A DNA stretch of 64,000 nucleotides from Bacillus sp. BGMRC 2118 (GTDB lineage: Bacteria > Bacillota > Bacilli > Bacillales > SA4), in the NCBI GenBank assembly GCA_008364785.1, contig VTTJ01000008.1:62001-126000 (forward strand), in the 5' to 3' direction. Below are positions 39,346 to 46,569 of the stretch, piece after piece. The translations under genes and the position numbers were made by a program. Position 1 is the stretch's first letter. The number at the start of each line of letters is the position of its first letter. Under the pieces are notes generated by a model. The model was not told the origin of the DNA. It searched no databases and worked only from the letters and a program-made list of their open reading frames with translations.

Positions 39346-39358
39346 TAATACACATATA
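39346..39358 (+). promoter_or_regulatory. promoter-like element of the second Mur-ligase paralogue
   Basis: TAATACACATATA, identical to 37851-37863 and 27 nt before the GTG start, implying co-regulation of the two paralogues. Confidence 0.4.
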
Positions 39359-39384
39359 GAAACGAGAAGTTTGGAGGAAATAAA

Positions 39385-40644
39385 GTGGAGTACTTATTTT
39401 TGAAAGATGTAGTAAAATCGATGGGTGGAAAAGTGGTTCATGGAAGAAGTAATGTGTTAATCAAAACCGTGATTCAAAAACATTTCTCAACTGTTTGGAC
39501 TAGCAACACAATGATTTTTCATTTTAATCCAACTCAAGAACTTAAAATAAATCCAGGTTTAGATGGAGTAATTGTGGTAACAAGTAACCCTGAGTTTATT
39601 TTAAGTAAAGAGTCATCTATTACGGTAGTACAAGTAAAAAATGTATCTAAGGCATATTGGAAGTTTATGTGGCATTATAGAAGGAGAATGAAAGTTCCTT
39701 TTGTTACTATTATGAGCAGAAAGAATAATAAAATTAGAGAGATTATAGAGTGGATTATTCATGGTAGACTATCATTTAATTCATTAAAAAAGATAAAGAA
39801 CCATAAAGGTATCAGATTATTATCGTTAAAAAAAAGTAAAAAAGCTGCTGTAATAGACTTCCCAACAAATCAAATGAATGAAACCTATCACATGTACAAA
39901 CCAAATTATATAATACTCCCAGAGCCTGAAGTTTATATAGATGAAATGAATGTACTACTAAGTAAACTTGGAGAAAATGAGACAGTTGTATTGAACGTTT
40001 CAAATACTATTACTATGAAACATCCAAAATTAATAACGTATGGATTTACAACACATGCTGAATTCTTTATTAATGACATCAAGTATGGCAAGAATCAAAC
40101 TTCATTTTCTCTAAGATATGAAAATAATTCTTACTCTTTTACTGTTCAGGGATATGGAGAAGATTTAGTGCTTCAAGCTACTGCTGCGATAATAGTTGCT
40201 TATAAGTTAGGTGTTGAAGTTTTGGATATTACTAAAAGGTTAGGTGCTTTTCAGTTTGATGAAAACAAGTTAAGATTACTCAATGGGATAAACGGGGCTT
40301 TGATGTTAAAAGATTCATCGAATATGGAGGGGAAAGATCTCCATCATTCCTTAAGAGTTCTTTCACAAATAGAGGAACAGAGAAAGAAAATTGCAGTATT
40401 AAAAGAGTCGGATCTAAAGGATTTAGAATTAGTAAAGAGGATGCTAACAGAATACAATATAAATACAGTATTAATAGTACATGAAAACTATAAAAACAAT
40501 AGAATACAAGAAGATAGTAAAGTGATTTATTGTAAAAATTCTAATGAAGCATATAGTATTCTTTTGAGATTACTAGATAAGAATTCGGTATTCCTTATTC
40601 ATTCTAACATGAGGAAGTTATGTACGAAATTGTCTAGGGCATAA
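39385..40644 (+). CDS. degenerate Mur-ligase paralogue without P-loop (pseudoenzyme)
   Basis: 419 residues, GTG start behind TTGGAGG. A tandem paralogue of the upstream protein: LKDVVKSMGGKVVHG against LQEVVSKMGGMIISG at the N-terminus, KNVSKAYWKFMWHYRR against RSVKRAYWRFISYYRS, and the YGEDLVLQATAAIIVAYKLGV block in the middle. The P-loop is gone: VTGTCGKTTTKE is VTIMSRKNNKIR (107-118). The substrate-domain blocks VERHSEV and DDTWSTNP have become DENKLRL and KDSSNME. About 40 residues are also missing. The frame is fully open with good expression signals, so it looks like a maintained non-catalytic partner and not debris. Confidence 0.83.
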   Translation: MEYLFLKDVVKSMGGKVVHGRSNVLIKTVIQKHFSTVWTSNTMIFHFNPTQELKINPGLDGVIVVTSNPEFILSKESSITVVQVKNVSKAYWKFMWHYRRRMKVPFVTIMSRKNNKIREIIEWIIHGRLSFNSLKKIKNHKGIRLLSLKKSKKAAVIDFPTNQMNETYHMYKPNYIILPEPEVYIDEMNVLLSKLGENETVVLNVSNTITMKHPKLITYGFTTHAEFFINDIKYGKNQTSFSLRYENNSYSFTVQGYGEDLVLQATAAIIVAYKLGVEVLDITKRLGAFQFDENKLRLLNGINGALMLKDSSNMEGKDLHHSLRVLSQIEEQRKKIAVLKESDLKDLELVKRMLTEYNINTVLIVHENYKNNRIQEDSKVIYCKNSNEAYSILLRLLDKNSVFLIHSNMRKLCTKLSRA

Positions 40645-40682
40645 AGAAAAGAGGGAAGAATTATCCCTCTTTTCTTTATGCC
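40638..40682. terminator. bidirectional terminator with perfect 18-bp stem
   Basis: GGCATAAAGAAAAGAGGG pairs perfectly with CCCTCTTTTCTTTATGCC around nine bases. The stop codons of both convergent genes lie inside the arms, so each protein ends in Ala-stop from mirrored sequence. Confidence 0.92.
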
Positions 40683-40930
40683 ACTGGTGTTGGTGGTCCT
40701 TGTTCCATATCAGAAACACTAACAATATACGCACAACATACTCTTGTTCTTCTATTGTTTTGTTCTTCAATTACTACCGAGTCCTCTCCTAACTCCTCAA
40801 GTGTTCCTCTAATCGTTCTAGAACCTCCAGGTCCGGCAACAACATCTACAAATACCGTTTCTCCCTCTACGAAGTCTTGAAACATTTCTTCACAAGTACA
40901 ACAACATTTATTATTATTTCTAATACCCAT
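40676..40930 (-). CDS. small Cys-containing protein with Sm-like short beta-barrel pattern
   Basis: 84 residues from the ATG at 40930 behind AAGGGG. The N-terminus has a CCCTC cluster (about residues 8-12). The remainder follows the pattern of a short beta-barrel: VFVDVVAG, SRTIRGTLEELGEDSVVIEE, then RVCCAYIVSVSDM. This resembles DUF2642-like or Sm-like proteins of spores, but the exact family is uncertain. An exact sigma-K promoter at 40964-40990 makes it a spore coat candidate. It converges on the Mur-ligase pseudoenzyme gene, sharing its terminator. Confidence 0.75.
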   Translation of the reverse strand: MGIRNNNKCCCTCEEMFQDFVEGETVFVDVVAGPGGSRTIRGTLEELGEDSVVIEEQNNRRTRVCCAYIVSVSDMEQGPPTPVA

Positions 40931-40963
40931 AACTATTCTCACCCCTTATTTGTGTAGTCACTA

Positions 40964-40990
40964 TACAATATGTGAAGATAGATAGCTTGT
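40964..40990 (-). promoter_or_regulatory. sigma-K promoter of the small beta-barrel protein gene
   Basis: On the minus strand AC, a 16-nt spacer and CATATTGTA match AC-N16/17-CATANNNTA exactly, 34 nt before the start. Confidence 0.75.
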
Positions 40991-41092
40991 TCTTCAATTA
41001 ATGAATAAGTCTATAAAAATAGTTAAATATCTAGTAGAATTTATCTTCTTTTGAAATCTACCAATCACGAACAAAAAGATATATTACAAGTT

Positions 41093-41120
41093 TGAACATT
41101 CGTATTTCCTATGGTAAGAT
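41093..41120 (+). promoter_or_regulatory. sigma-A-like promoter of the folD transcript
   Basis: TTGAAC, a 16-nt spacer and TAAGAT, just upstream of the riboswitch. Confidence 0.5.
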
Positions 41121-41131
41121 ATGTGTAACAA

Positions 41132-41208
41132 TTCGTAGTAACTGACGACAATGTGGAATGAACCACAAGGGAGCTGCGATAATATAGGAACGCCGGTCGT
41201 CTGGGCAA
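41132..41208 (+). promoter_or_regulatory. ZTP riboswitch (pfl motif) upstream of folD
   Basis: Conserved pieces of the pfl/ZTP aptamer appear in order: ACTGACGACA, a GTGG..CCAC hairpin followed by AAGGGAGC, and the 3' GGTCGTCTGGGCA, with GACGAC pairing GTCGTC as the outer stem. ZTP (or ZMP) binding turns on one-carbon genes when 10-formyl-tetrahydrofolate is short, and folD is a classic target. A GTAAGG-AAAC-CCTTAC hairpin follows at 41210-41225 without a T run, so the control step is not clear. Confidence 0.83.
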
Positions 41209-41252
41209 AGTAAGGAAACCCTTACTGTTAATGGAGAAGGAGGACAAGGTAA

Positions 41253-42113
41253 ATGGATACGAAGATTTTAAATGGATTAGTAGTGGCAGATGCAATTAAG
41301 GAATCATTAAAAGAACGAGTGCAAAAGCTGAAACATGATGATATTACTCCTTGTTTAGCAACGATTTTAGTTGGAAACGATCCTTCTTCAGCGACCTATG
41401 TAAAAATGAAAGGAAATGCTTGTGAAAAGTTAGGGATTCACTCTAAGCGAATTCATTTGTCAGAGGAAACAACAACCGAAGAACTGATTGCATGTATCGA
41501 AGAATTGAACAACGATCCAGAAGTAGACGGTATTCTCCTGCAACATCCGGTACCTGCACATATCGATGAAAGAGCTGCGTTTGAGAAGATTTCAATCAAT
41601 AAAGATGTAGACGGAGTAACGAGTCATGGATTTGGTAAGTTGTCGTTCGGCTTTGAACAATTCCCATGCTGTACACCTGCTGCGATTATGGCCATCATTG
41701 ATTACTATCACATTTCATTAGAGGGTAAGCATGCAGTGGTAATTGGCAGAAGTCCAATCCTAGGTAAACCTGTATCCATGCTCCTATTAAATCGAAATGC
41801 AACCGTGACTGTATGTCATTCTAAAACGGAAAACTTACCTCAATATGTTAAGCAGGCAGATATTATTATCGCAGCTGTCGGAAAGCCAAATTTTGTCCAA
41901 GGTGATTGGGTGAAGGAAGGTGCTGTGATCTTAGATGCCGGTTATAACGAAGGAAATATCGGGGATGTTGATTATAAAGCTTGTTTTGAAATATCAAGTG
42001 CCATTACTCCAGTCCCGGGCGGAGTAGGGCCTGTTACGATCTCTATGCTTCTTAAACATACGGTTGAGTCAGCTGAAGATAGAGCTGAAAAGTCCCTAAA
42101 GATTAAAAACTAA
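41253..42113 (+). CDS. folD: FolD bifunctional methylenetetrahydrofolate dehydrogenase/cyclohydrolase
   Basis: 286 residues, typical FolD length. Signatures: the YVKMKGNACEKLGI block with the catalytic Tyr and Lys (about residues 50-54), GILLQHPVP near residue 95, the VIGRSPILGKPVSMLL nucleotide-binding loop, and TPVPGGVGPVT near residue 256. It interconverts 5,10-methylene- and 10-formyl-tetrahydrofolate with NADP. The ATG follows AAGGAGGA. Preceded by a ZTP riboswitch and followed by a terminator, so a single-gene unit set in the spore-gene region. Confidence 0.96.
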   Translation: MDTKILNGLVVADAIKESLKERVQKLKHDDITPCLATILVGNDPSSATYVKMKGNACEKLGIHSKRIHLSEETTTEELIACIEELNNDPEVDGILLQHPVPAHIDERAAFEKISINKDVDGVTSHGFGKLSFGFEQFPCCTPAAIMAIIDYYHISLEGKHAVVIGRSPILGKPVSMLLLNRNATVTVCHSKTENLPQYVKQADIIIAAVGKPNFVQGDWVKEGAVILDAGYNEGNIGDVDYKACFEISSAITPVPGGVGPVTISMLLKHTVESAEDRAEKSLKIKN

Positions 42114-42128
42114 TAGGTGTTTATGTAC

Positions 42129-42153
42129 GAGAGGAGAAATCCTCTCTTTTTTT
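42129..42153 (+). terminator. folD terminator
   Basis: GAGAGG-AGAAAT-CCTCTC followed by a T run; it touches the stop of the convergent haloperoxidase-like gene. Confidence 0.85.
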
Positions 42154-42991
42154 ATTGTTCTTCTTCTTCTCTAACTAATGAGGAGCAAGTGGAAGGAAAG
42201 TCAAAAGGAATGGCTTGTGTGTTCAAATCTGGTAAAATTTTTGCGCGTTTGGATCTCGTATAAGGTTTGTCTATCGGACGCAGGTTTTCATCTTTTTGTT
42301 TTTTAATATGCTTAATTACCATATCCCCGATTTGTCTACCTAATCGCAGCCCCTCTGAATTATCAACAGGAAAATGAACGAGAGCATATAGCCTGGAATC
42401 CGCGCAGTCTTCTGCTAACCTCTTAATTTTATGACGCTCTGCAGGGAAGAAATAACTCATGATCGCTTCGGAGCAGCCGGCTATTACTGCATGCCCTGAT
42501 GGATAGGTAGGGTGTCTTGGTGTACATAAAAGAGTTTCTAATTCCTGATTTAATTGATTTGGTCTAGCCACATCCCATTCATATTTTAAGTCCCATGTTA
42601 CAACAAAAGCATCATTTAATGCTGCATGCATAACTGCTAACATCCGAGCTGCACGTGCTGCTGTTACACCATACGTATCAATTAAAATATCCATCATCGG
42701 AGTTATTTGTTTCGTTGGGACACCTGTTCCCCAATACTTAGCCAGCATTTTATTTTCTTCAGTTAGATGATCCTGTGCATTTAGTACTTTATTTAATTGT
42801 TGATCCCAATTGATTTCATTTGGATCTTTTATTGCAAGTGTTATTTTTTTCCCTGCTGCATTAACATATGAGCCATCATCATCACGATGTAAATACATCA
42901 TGGGCCAACTTTTGGCTGATGGTTCTTCAGCATTTCGTGGTGGAGTTCGCTCACCAGCATATGGTAGTTCTGACCATTTTTCATAAGACAT
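42152..42991 (-). CDS. vanadium-dependent haloperoxidase/PAP2-like protein
   Basis: 279 residues, no signal peptide or membrane segments. The three active-site motifs of the vanadium haloperoxidase/acid phosphatase superfamily are present: KYEWDVARP (Lys and Arg), PTYPSGHAV (Ser-Gly-His), and SRLYALVHFPVD (Ser-Arg, His and Asp). Soluble helical members with this layout are usually annotated as vanadium-dependent haloperoxidases; phosphatase activity cannot be excluded. The ATG follows TGGAGGTG. Its place between spore-coat type genes suggests, but does not show, a spore surface role; haloperoxidases can drive oxidative crosslinking. Confidence 0.85.
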   Translation of the reverse strand: MSYEKWSELPYAGERTPPRNAEEPSAKSWPMMYLHRDDDGSYVNAAGKKITLAIKDPNEINWDQQLNKVLNAQDHLTEENKMLAKYWGTGVPTKQITPMMDILIDTYGVTAARAARMLAVMHAALNDAFVVTWDLKYEWDVARPNQLNQELETLLCTPRHPTYPSGHAVIAGCSEAIMSYFFPAERHKIKRLAEDCADSRLYALVHFPVDNSEGLRLGRQIGDMVIKHIKKQKDENLRPIDKPYTRSKRAKILPDLNTQAIPFDFPSTCSSLVREEEEQ

Positions 42992-43158
42992 AATGTCACC
43001 TCCAACTATGATTACTAGAATATGATTATGCTAGAAAATTCATGAAGTATAAGCATCTGCCTAAAAATTAGGTAAAAATACTAGAGTATGGACAATCGTC
43101 TATACAACCCCTAAGTTGTCTTGCATACCTTGATAGTAGGTGAGAATAGGAGGGTTAT

Positions 43159-44166
43159 ATGTATATAAAAAGTGAGATAAAGGATCAAACGTTTGGTAAA
43201 AATCGTGAAACTAAGATAGGGATGGATGCAGCTAGGTTTAAATATAGTAGCCACCTAGAAAGTGATGAGATTTTAGGCAAAGTAAAAGGGAAGGTTTGTC
43301 ACGTTGGTAGGGATTTTGTTGATGTGAAGAGAGATGACCACTCTATCATCTCAGTACCTATTAATAAGATTGGTAAAATTAATTGGCTCGATAAAAAGTC
43401 CGAAAATCGCTTTTGTTCTATTAATGGACGCCGTCATTGCAAATGTGTAGAACTTGGTCGCAGCTTCCACGATTGTCTTCACCATTCTTCAATACATGAA
43501 AATCGATGTAATATTTGTCATTCTTTCAATTGTGATGAACACAGTCATAAAGGTGTGAAAAAGCGCAACAACAAACATTGCAACGACTGCAAAAAGAAAC
43601 ACTGTCACTGTCATCATCAACAATATAATCGTGAAGAGCGGTGCCATATTTGTCACCAACAAAGTTGTGACGGTCATTGTCATAAAGAAAAGAAACATCA
43701 TAATGAAAAACATTGCGAACACTGTAAGCATAAGCATTGTATCTGTCAACACCATTCACCAAAACGCATAGAGAGATGCAACATATGTGATCGCATAAAT
43801 TGTAACGGTCGTGGTCATAAAGGTAAGAAAGCTCATAATAAGAAACAATGTGAACGCTGTAAACAAGGGAATTGTAGCTGTAGAAATAGTAGACGAAAAG
43901 ATTCGTTGAGTGAAAGAGTGCACGGGTCACAGTTCAACAACAATTACGATAAGCATCACGATCAAACATGTTTTCATTGCCGAAACGAAAACGATCGACA
44001 CGACAAACACCAACATGATTGCCATCGAAGGTTTACGTGCTTCTGTGATTATCCTATCCCGTTTTGCGACAATCTCTTTCAATTGCGATTAGCTGGTTTA
44101 AACGACGGCCTCCAATTTGACCTCATGCAAAACGAAGGCAGCCAAGTCATACTGGAGTTATCGTAG
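43159..44166 (+). CDS. Cys/His-rich repeat protein with N-terminal Sm-like segment
   Basis: 335 residues. The N-terminal part (about 35-75: GKVKGKVCHVGRDFVDVKRDD, then SVPINKIGKINW) matches the short beta-barrel pattern also seen in the 47036 protein (GKVSTIGRDFVML). Residues about 105-245 hold three repeats of about 44 residues, each RC-x-IC-x4-C..HK..HC-x2-C-x4-C-x-C, extremely rich in Cys, His and Lys. A shorter fourth Cys/His patch follows, and a non-repetitive C-terminus (LRLAGLNDGLQFDLM..). No family recognised. The pattern predicts many Zn, Cu or Mn sites or a disulfide/crosslink scaffold. The ATG follows TAGGAGG. The final part resembles the end of spore coat proteins with an Sm-like fold only weakly. 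Confidence 0.78.
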   Translation: MYIKSEIKDQTFGKNRETKIGMDAARFKYSSHLESDEILGKVKGKVCHVGRDFVDVKRDDHSIISVPINKIGKINWLDKKSENRFCSINGRRHCKCVELGRSFHDCLHHSSIHENRCNICHSFNCDEHSHKGVKKRNNKHCNDCKKKHCHCHHQQYNREERCHICHQQSCDGHCHKEKKHHNEKHCEHCKHKHCICQHHSPKRIERCNICDRINCNGRGHKGKKAHNKKQCERCKQGNCSCRNSRRKDSLSERVHGSQFNNNYDKHHDQTCFHCRNENDRHDKHQHDCHRRFTCFCDYPIPFCDNLFQLRLAGLNDGLQFDLMQNEGSQVILELS

Positions 44167-44182
44167 GAAATCTCATTCGACA

Positions 44183-44219
44183 AAATTCGGGTGGTGCCTG
44201 GCACCACTCGAATTTTTTT
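44183..44219 (+). terminator. terminator with GGTGCCTGGCACC palindrome
   Basis: AAATTCG..GGTGCC pairs with GGCACC..CGAATTT, followed by a T run. The apex GTGCCTGGCACC is the same 12-mer, in opposite orientation, as in the 4724-4775 terminator. Confidence 0.88.
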
Positions 44220-44349
44220 GTAGTGAAATAATACAAGCTATAGGGGTGTTTTCACTAAAAAATCCACGTTTGTCCTAGGGGTTTTGTCCATGCGATATTT
44301 GTAGTTTTAAATATAATACTACTAAGAAACTGAAAGGAGGTTGGAAAAA

Positions 44350-44706
44350 ATGAGTGTATGGTTTCCAGGTGGAAATAACGAAAATGATAACAAAAATAGA
44401 AACAAAGCAAATGCTGATTCCTATTCAGATTCAAATGCAAAAGCTAAAAACGATAATTATGTAGATAACGATCTAAAAAATGATACAGATGTTGATAGCC
44501 AAAATGATGTGAAGAACGTAGATAAAAATACGAATATCGCAAAAATAAATTATAGCGGAAACGCTCATGTAGATTTAAATGTCCATGTTGATTCTGATTC
44601 AAAATCTGATTCTGATTCAAAAGCAAGAGCGAAGAACCGTGCTGAGGCTGATCAAGAAACTGATCAGGACCAAGATCAAGATCAAAATGTTGATATTGAA
44701 GACTAA
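44350..44706 (+). CDS. low-complexity acidic Asp/Asn/Lys-rich protein
   Basis: 118 residues from the ATG at 44350 behind AAAGGAGG. After MSVWFPGGNNEN the sequence is dominated by Asp, Asn, Lys, Ser and Ala, with SDSDSKSDSDSK and QDQDQDQNVDIED near the C-terminus. It has no Cys, no signal peptide and is probably disordered. Such sequences occur in bacterial surface and biomineral-associated proteins, and it lies next to the Mn-oxidase operon; a link to metal binding is only a suggestion. It is followed by an intercistronic hairpin and a second small gene. Confidence 0.72.
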   Translation: MSVWFPGGNNENDNKNRNKANADSYSDSNAKAKNDNYVDNDLKNDTDVDSQNDVKNVDKNTNIAKINYSGNAHVDLNVHVDSDSKSDSDSKARAKNRAEADQETDQDQDQDQNVDIED

Positions 44707-44712
44707 TAGCAG

Positions 44713-44744
44713 TTCACATGGGAAGTGTATCCTTCCCATGTGAA
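44713..44744 (+). promoter_or_regulatory. intercistronic hairpin without T run
   Basis: TTCACATGGGAAG and CTTCCCATGTGAA form a perfect 13-bp stem with a six-base loop. No T tract follows, so it may stabilise or partly terminate the transcript between the 44350 and 44765 genes. Confidence 0.55.
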
Positions 44745-44764
44745 TCTATAGAAAGGGGCATAGG

Positions 44765-45124
44765 ATGGAAGAGAAAAAACAAAATAACCGTGTTGCAGCT
44801 TTCAATAAGAAAGAAGAAAACGAAAATGTTATTTTGAATAAATCCAATATTGGACAAAGTGGAAATTCAGATGTTGATGTAAATGTAAATATAGAGATAG
44901 AAACCATTTCCATTGCTTATGCTATGCTTTGTTCCATGTGGGCACGAAACCAAATGACAGATGTTGAATTTGACCGTGCACTAAACAAACTAGAAGACTT
45001 ACGAAAGAGAAGAACAGAAAGTAATGTTGACAGTGAAATTCGATCTAATGTTACTACAAGAAAATCTAGCAAAGAGTCTAAAAATGACAATATATTAAAC
45101 AACAAAAGGTTGTTTCGTTTATAA
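44765..45124 (+). CDS. unknown small protein
   Basis: 119 residues; the ATG follows GAAAGGGG. The N-terminal 40 residues are polar (ILNKSNIGQSGNSDVDVNVNI, similar in flavour to the upstream protein's SGNAHVDLNVHVDSD). A helical, conserved-looking stretch follows (ISIAYAMLCSMWARNQMTDVEFDRALNKLEDL, about 48-79), then a polar tail. No family recognised. The shared NVNI/DVN-type strand suggests that the 44350 and 44765 proteins have a related element. Ends in a terminator shared with the convergent 45154 gene. Confidence 0.65.
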   Translation: MEEKKQNNRVAAFNKKEENENVILNKSNIGQSGNSDVDVNVNIEIETISIAYAMLCSMWARNQMTDVEFDRALNKLEDLRKRRTESNVDSEIRSNVTTRKSSKESKNDNILNNKRLFRL

Positions 45125-45146
45125 GGGCGGAAGCAACCTTTTTATT
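45104..45146. terminator. bidirectional terminator
   Basis: AAAAGGTTGTTTC pairs with GAAGCAACCTTTT with one mismatch. T tract on the plus strand; the arms enclose the stop of the 44765 gene. Confidence 0.78.
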
Positions 45147-45153
45147 TTCGTTC

Positions 45154-45921
45154 TTATTCTCTAAACAAAGTTAAACCGGAAAATGCTTGTCTTTCAACTT
45201 CGATATAACATAGTTCATCAAAATCAATTCCTTGCTTCTCCTCATCCATATTCAAAAACTCTATTTTTCTATGATCAACTTTAGTTAAAGTTCCTTCAAC
45301 TTCTCTCTTATCAGAGTCTGATTTTGTGTATATCACACAGCCTATAAAACTTTCAAGAAACAATTCTAACTTTAATCCAAAAAATAAGTTTACTAAAAAG
45401 GGACTTCTCGAAACAACCTCACTGAAATGTAACATTAAATCAAGTCGTAAATTTTCATCAATACATAAAAGTTCTTCCTCAAGAATATTGCTACACGGTC
45501 TTTCATCCGAATGTTTCATTGACAGTACTCGTTCCGTTGGTATGATTACTAAATTTTTAACTTCTGTTTCAAGGACGATAAAGTTCAAACCTGCTTCTTT
45601 TAAAACGCCTTTTATTCTTTGTCTTTTTTCGCCACATTGCACCTTTACTGATAAAAACTGTCCTTTCATTTTTCGAACAGTTAGTTGAAATGAACGTAAA
45701 TTCACTTCACCTTCGTTATCTACCCCTATGGCTAAAAGTAATTCATTAGCCTGTTCAATACATTCATTTACTTCAGCTAATTCTTCAGGAGGAAATGTAC
45801 TGTTTGCCGAGGGGAATTTCGGCTGTTGAATTCTCTCTGGACAACAAGTAGAAGTGTTATAGGAAGTATTATCTACCGTTCGATTGCCACAAGAAGGACA
45901 CATATGATGAAACTCAAACAT
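45154..45921 (-). CDS. spore protein with zinc-ribbon start and two Sm-like segments
   Basis: 255 residues. The N-terminus has CPSCGN and a further Cys pair (CC), a possible zinc site. Two segments share a short beta-barrel pattern: about 85-135 (GQFLSVKVQCGEKRQRIKG, then LNFIVLETEVKN and VIIPTERVLSM) and about 195-245 (VIYTKSDSDKREVEGTL, then KIEFLNMDEE). A helical linker lies between them. The 47036 protein of the mnx operon has the same order: barrel, linker, barrel. An exact sigma-K promoter precedes it. It is divergent from the mnx operon, 196 nt away. The ATG follows AAGGAG. Probably a coat or exosporium component of unknown role. Confidence 0.75.
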   Translation of the reverse strand: MFEFHHMCPSCGNRTVDNTSYNTSTCCPERIQQPKFPSANSTFPPEELAEVNECIEQANELLLAIGVDNEGEVNLRSFQLTVRKMKGQFLSVKVQCGEKRQRIKGVLKEAGLNFIVLETEVKNLVIIPTERVLSMKHSDERPCSNILEEELLCIDENLRLDLMLHFSEVVSRSPFLVNLFFGLKLELFLESFIGCVIYTKSDSDKREVEGTLTKVDHRKIEFLNMDEEKQGIDFDELCYIEVERQAFSGLTLFRE

Positions 45922-45967
45922 GAAAAGTCACTCCTTTATCTAACTACAGGATACCCTTACTTACACC

Positions 45968-45994
45968 TAATATATGGGTAGAAGTACATTGTGT
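45968..45994 (-). promoter_or_regulatory. sigma-K promoter of the 45154 gene
   Basis: On the minus strand AC, a 16-nt spacer and CATATATTA match AC-N16/17-CATANNNTA exactly, 47 nt upstream of the ATG. Confidence 0.75.
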
Positions 45995-46117
45995 ATGGGC
46001 TAATGGGTAAAAAGTGGAAAAAAGTATAGAACAGCTTATCTCCATCTATATAATGGGAATACGACAAGCACCTTTTTCATATTTCTCTTATGAGATGCCT
46101 AAGCCTAGAGGTGGAAT

Positions 46118-46537
46118 ATGTATGTGAGTAGTTTAATAGTCCTCCTATTTTTGAATTTTATCGTTTTAGCATGTGTTTATTTGTATCTTATGAAAGTTAG
46201 AAAGTTGATTGGATTTCAATTAGGGATGAATATCTCAATTATGACGGGAGGATTTTTTTCCATTATTACGGGGGTACTACTGATATATCAATATCCCTTA
46301 AAGTTTGTAATGGTGACGATTGTAACAACAATCGCAGGGATGCTGGTAGGTGCAGCATTTGGTGCTTTATTTGATTACCAGACCATACTTACAGGATATA
46401 TTAACGGATTAATGATAGGCATTATGTCACCTATGGTTGGAGCAGCAGCACAAAACAGCTATCTCTTTCTAAGTGTGATTGAACTAGCATTCATAGTATC
46501 TATTATTTTTTTATCCTTTTCTGCCAAGCAGACGTAA
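46118..46537 (+). CDS. four-helix membrane protein, first gene of the mnx operon (MnxA-like position)
   Basis: 139 residues with four hydrophobic segments (about 4-24, 37-57, 64-88 and 112-132). The GAAFGALFDYQTILTGYINGLMIGIM block recurs in the next protein as GVGFGSLVKFQSVLAGYTHGVIG, so the two are paralogues and may form a heteromer. It opens a rightward operon ending in mnxG. In the described mnx operon of marine Bacillus the first genes are small hydrophobic proteins, so this probably corresponds to mnxA or mnxB. The ATG follows AGAGGTGG. A weak sigma-K-like element (CATATTTCT at 46078) lies upstream. Confidence 0.72.
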   Translation: MYVSSLIVLLFLNFIVLACVYLYLMKVRKLIGFQLGMNISIMTGGFFSIITGVLLIYQYPLKFVMVTIVTTIAGMLVGAAFGALFDYQTILTGYINGLMIGIMSPMVGAAAQNSYLFLSVIELAFIVSIIFLSFSAKQT

Positions 46538-46569
46538 GGAGGAGGATACCCATACTATTCATAAGTTGT

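Noticed and set aside
43489..43930. Two antisense frames over the Cys/His repeat gene
   Set aside because: They are mirror products of the Cys/His codon repeats (Val/Met/Phe-rich) and lack start signals.
46053..46086. Sigma-K promoter for the mnx operon
   Set aside because: AC-N15-CATATTTCT has short spacing and misses the last two consensus bases; plausible from biology, but not supported well enough to call.
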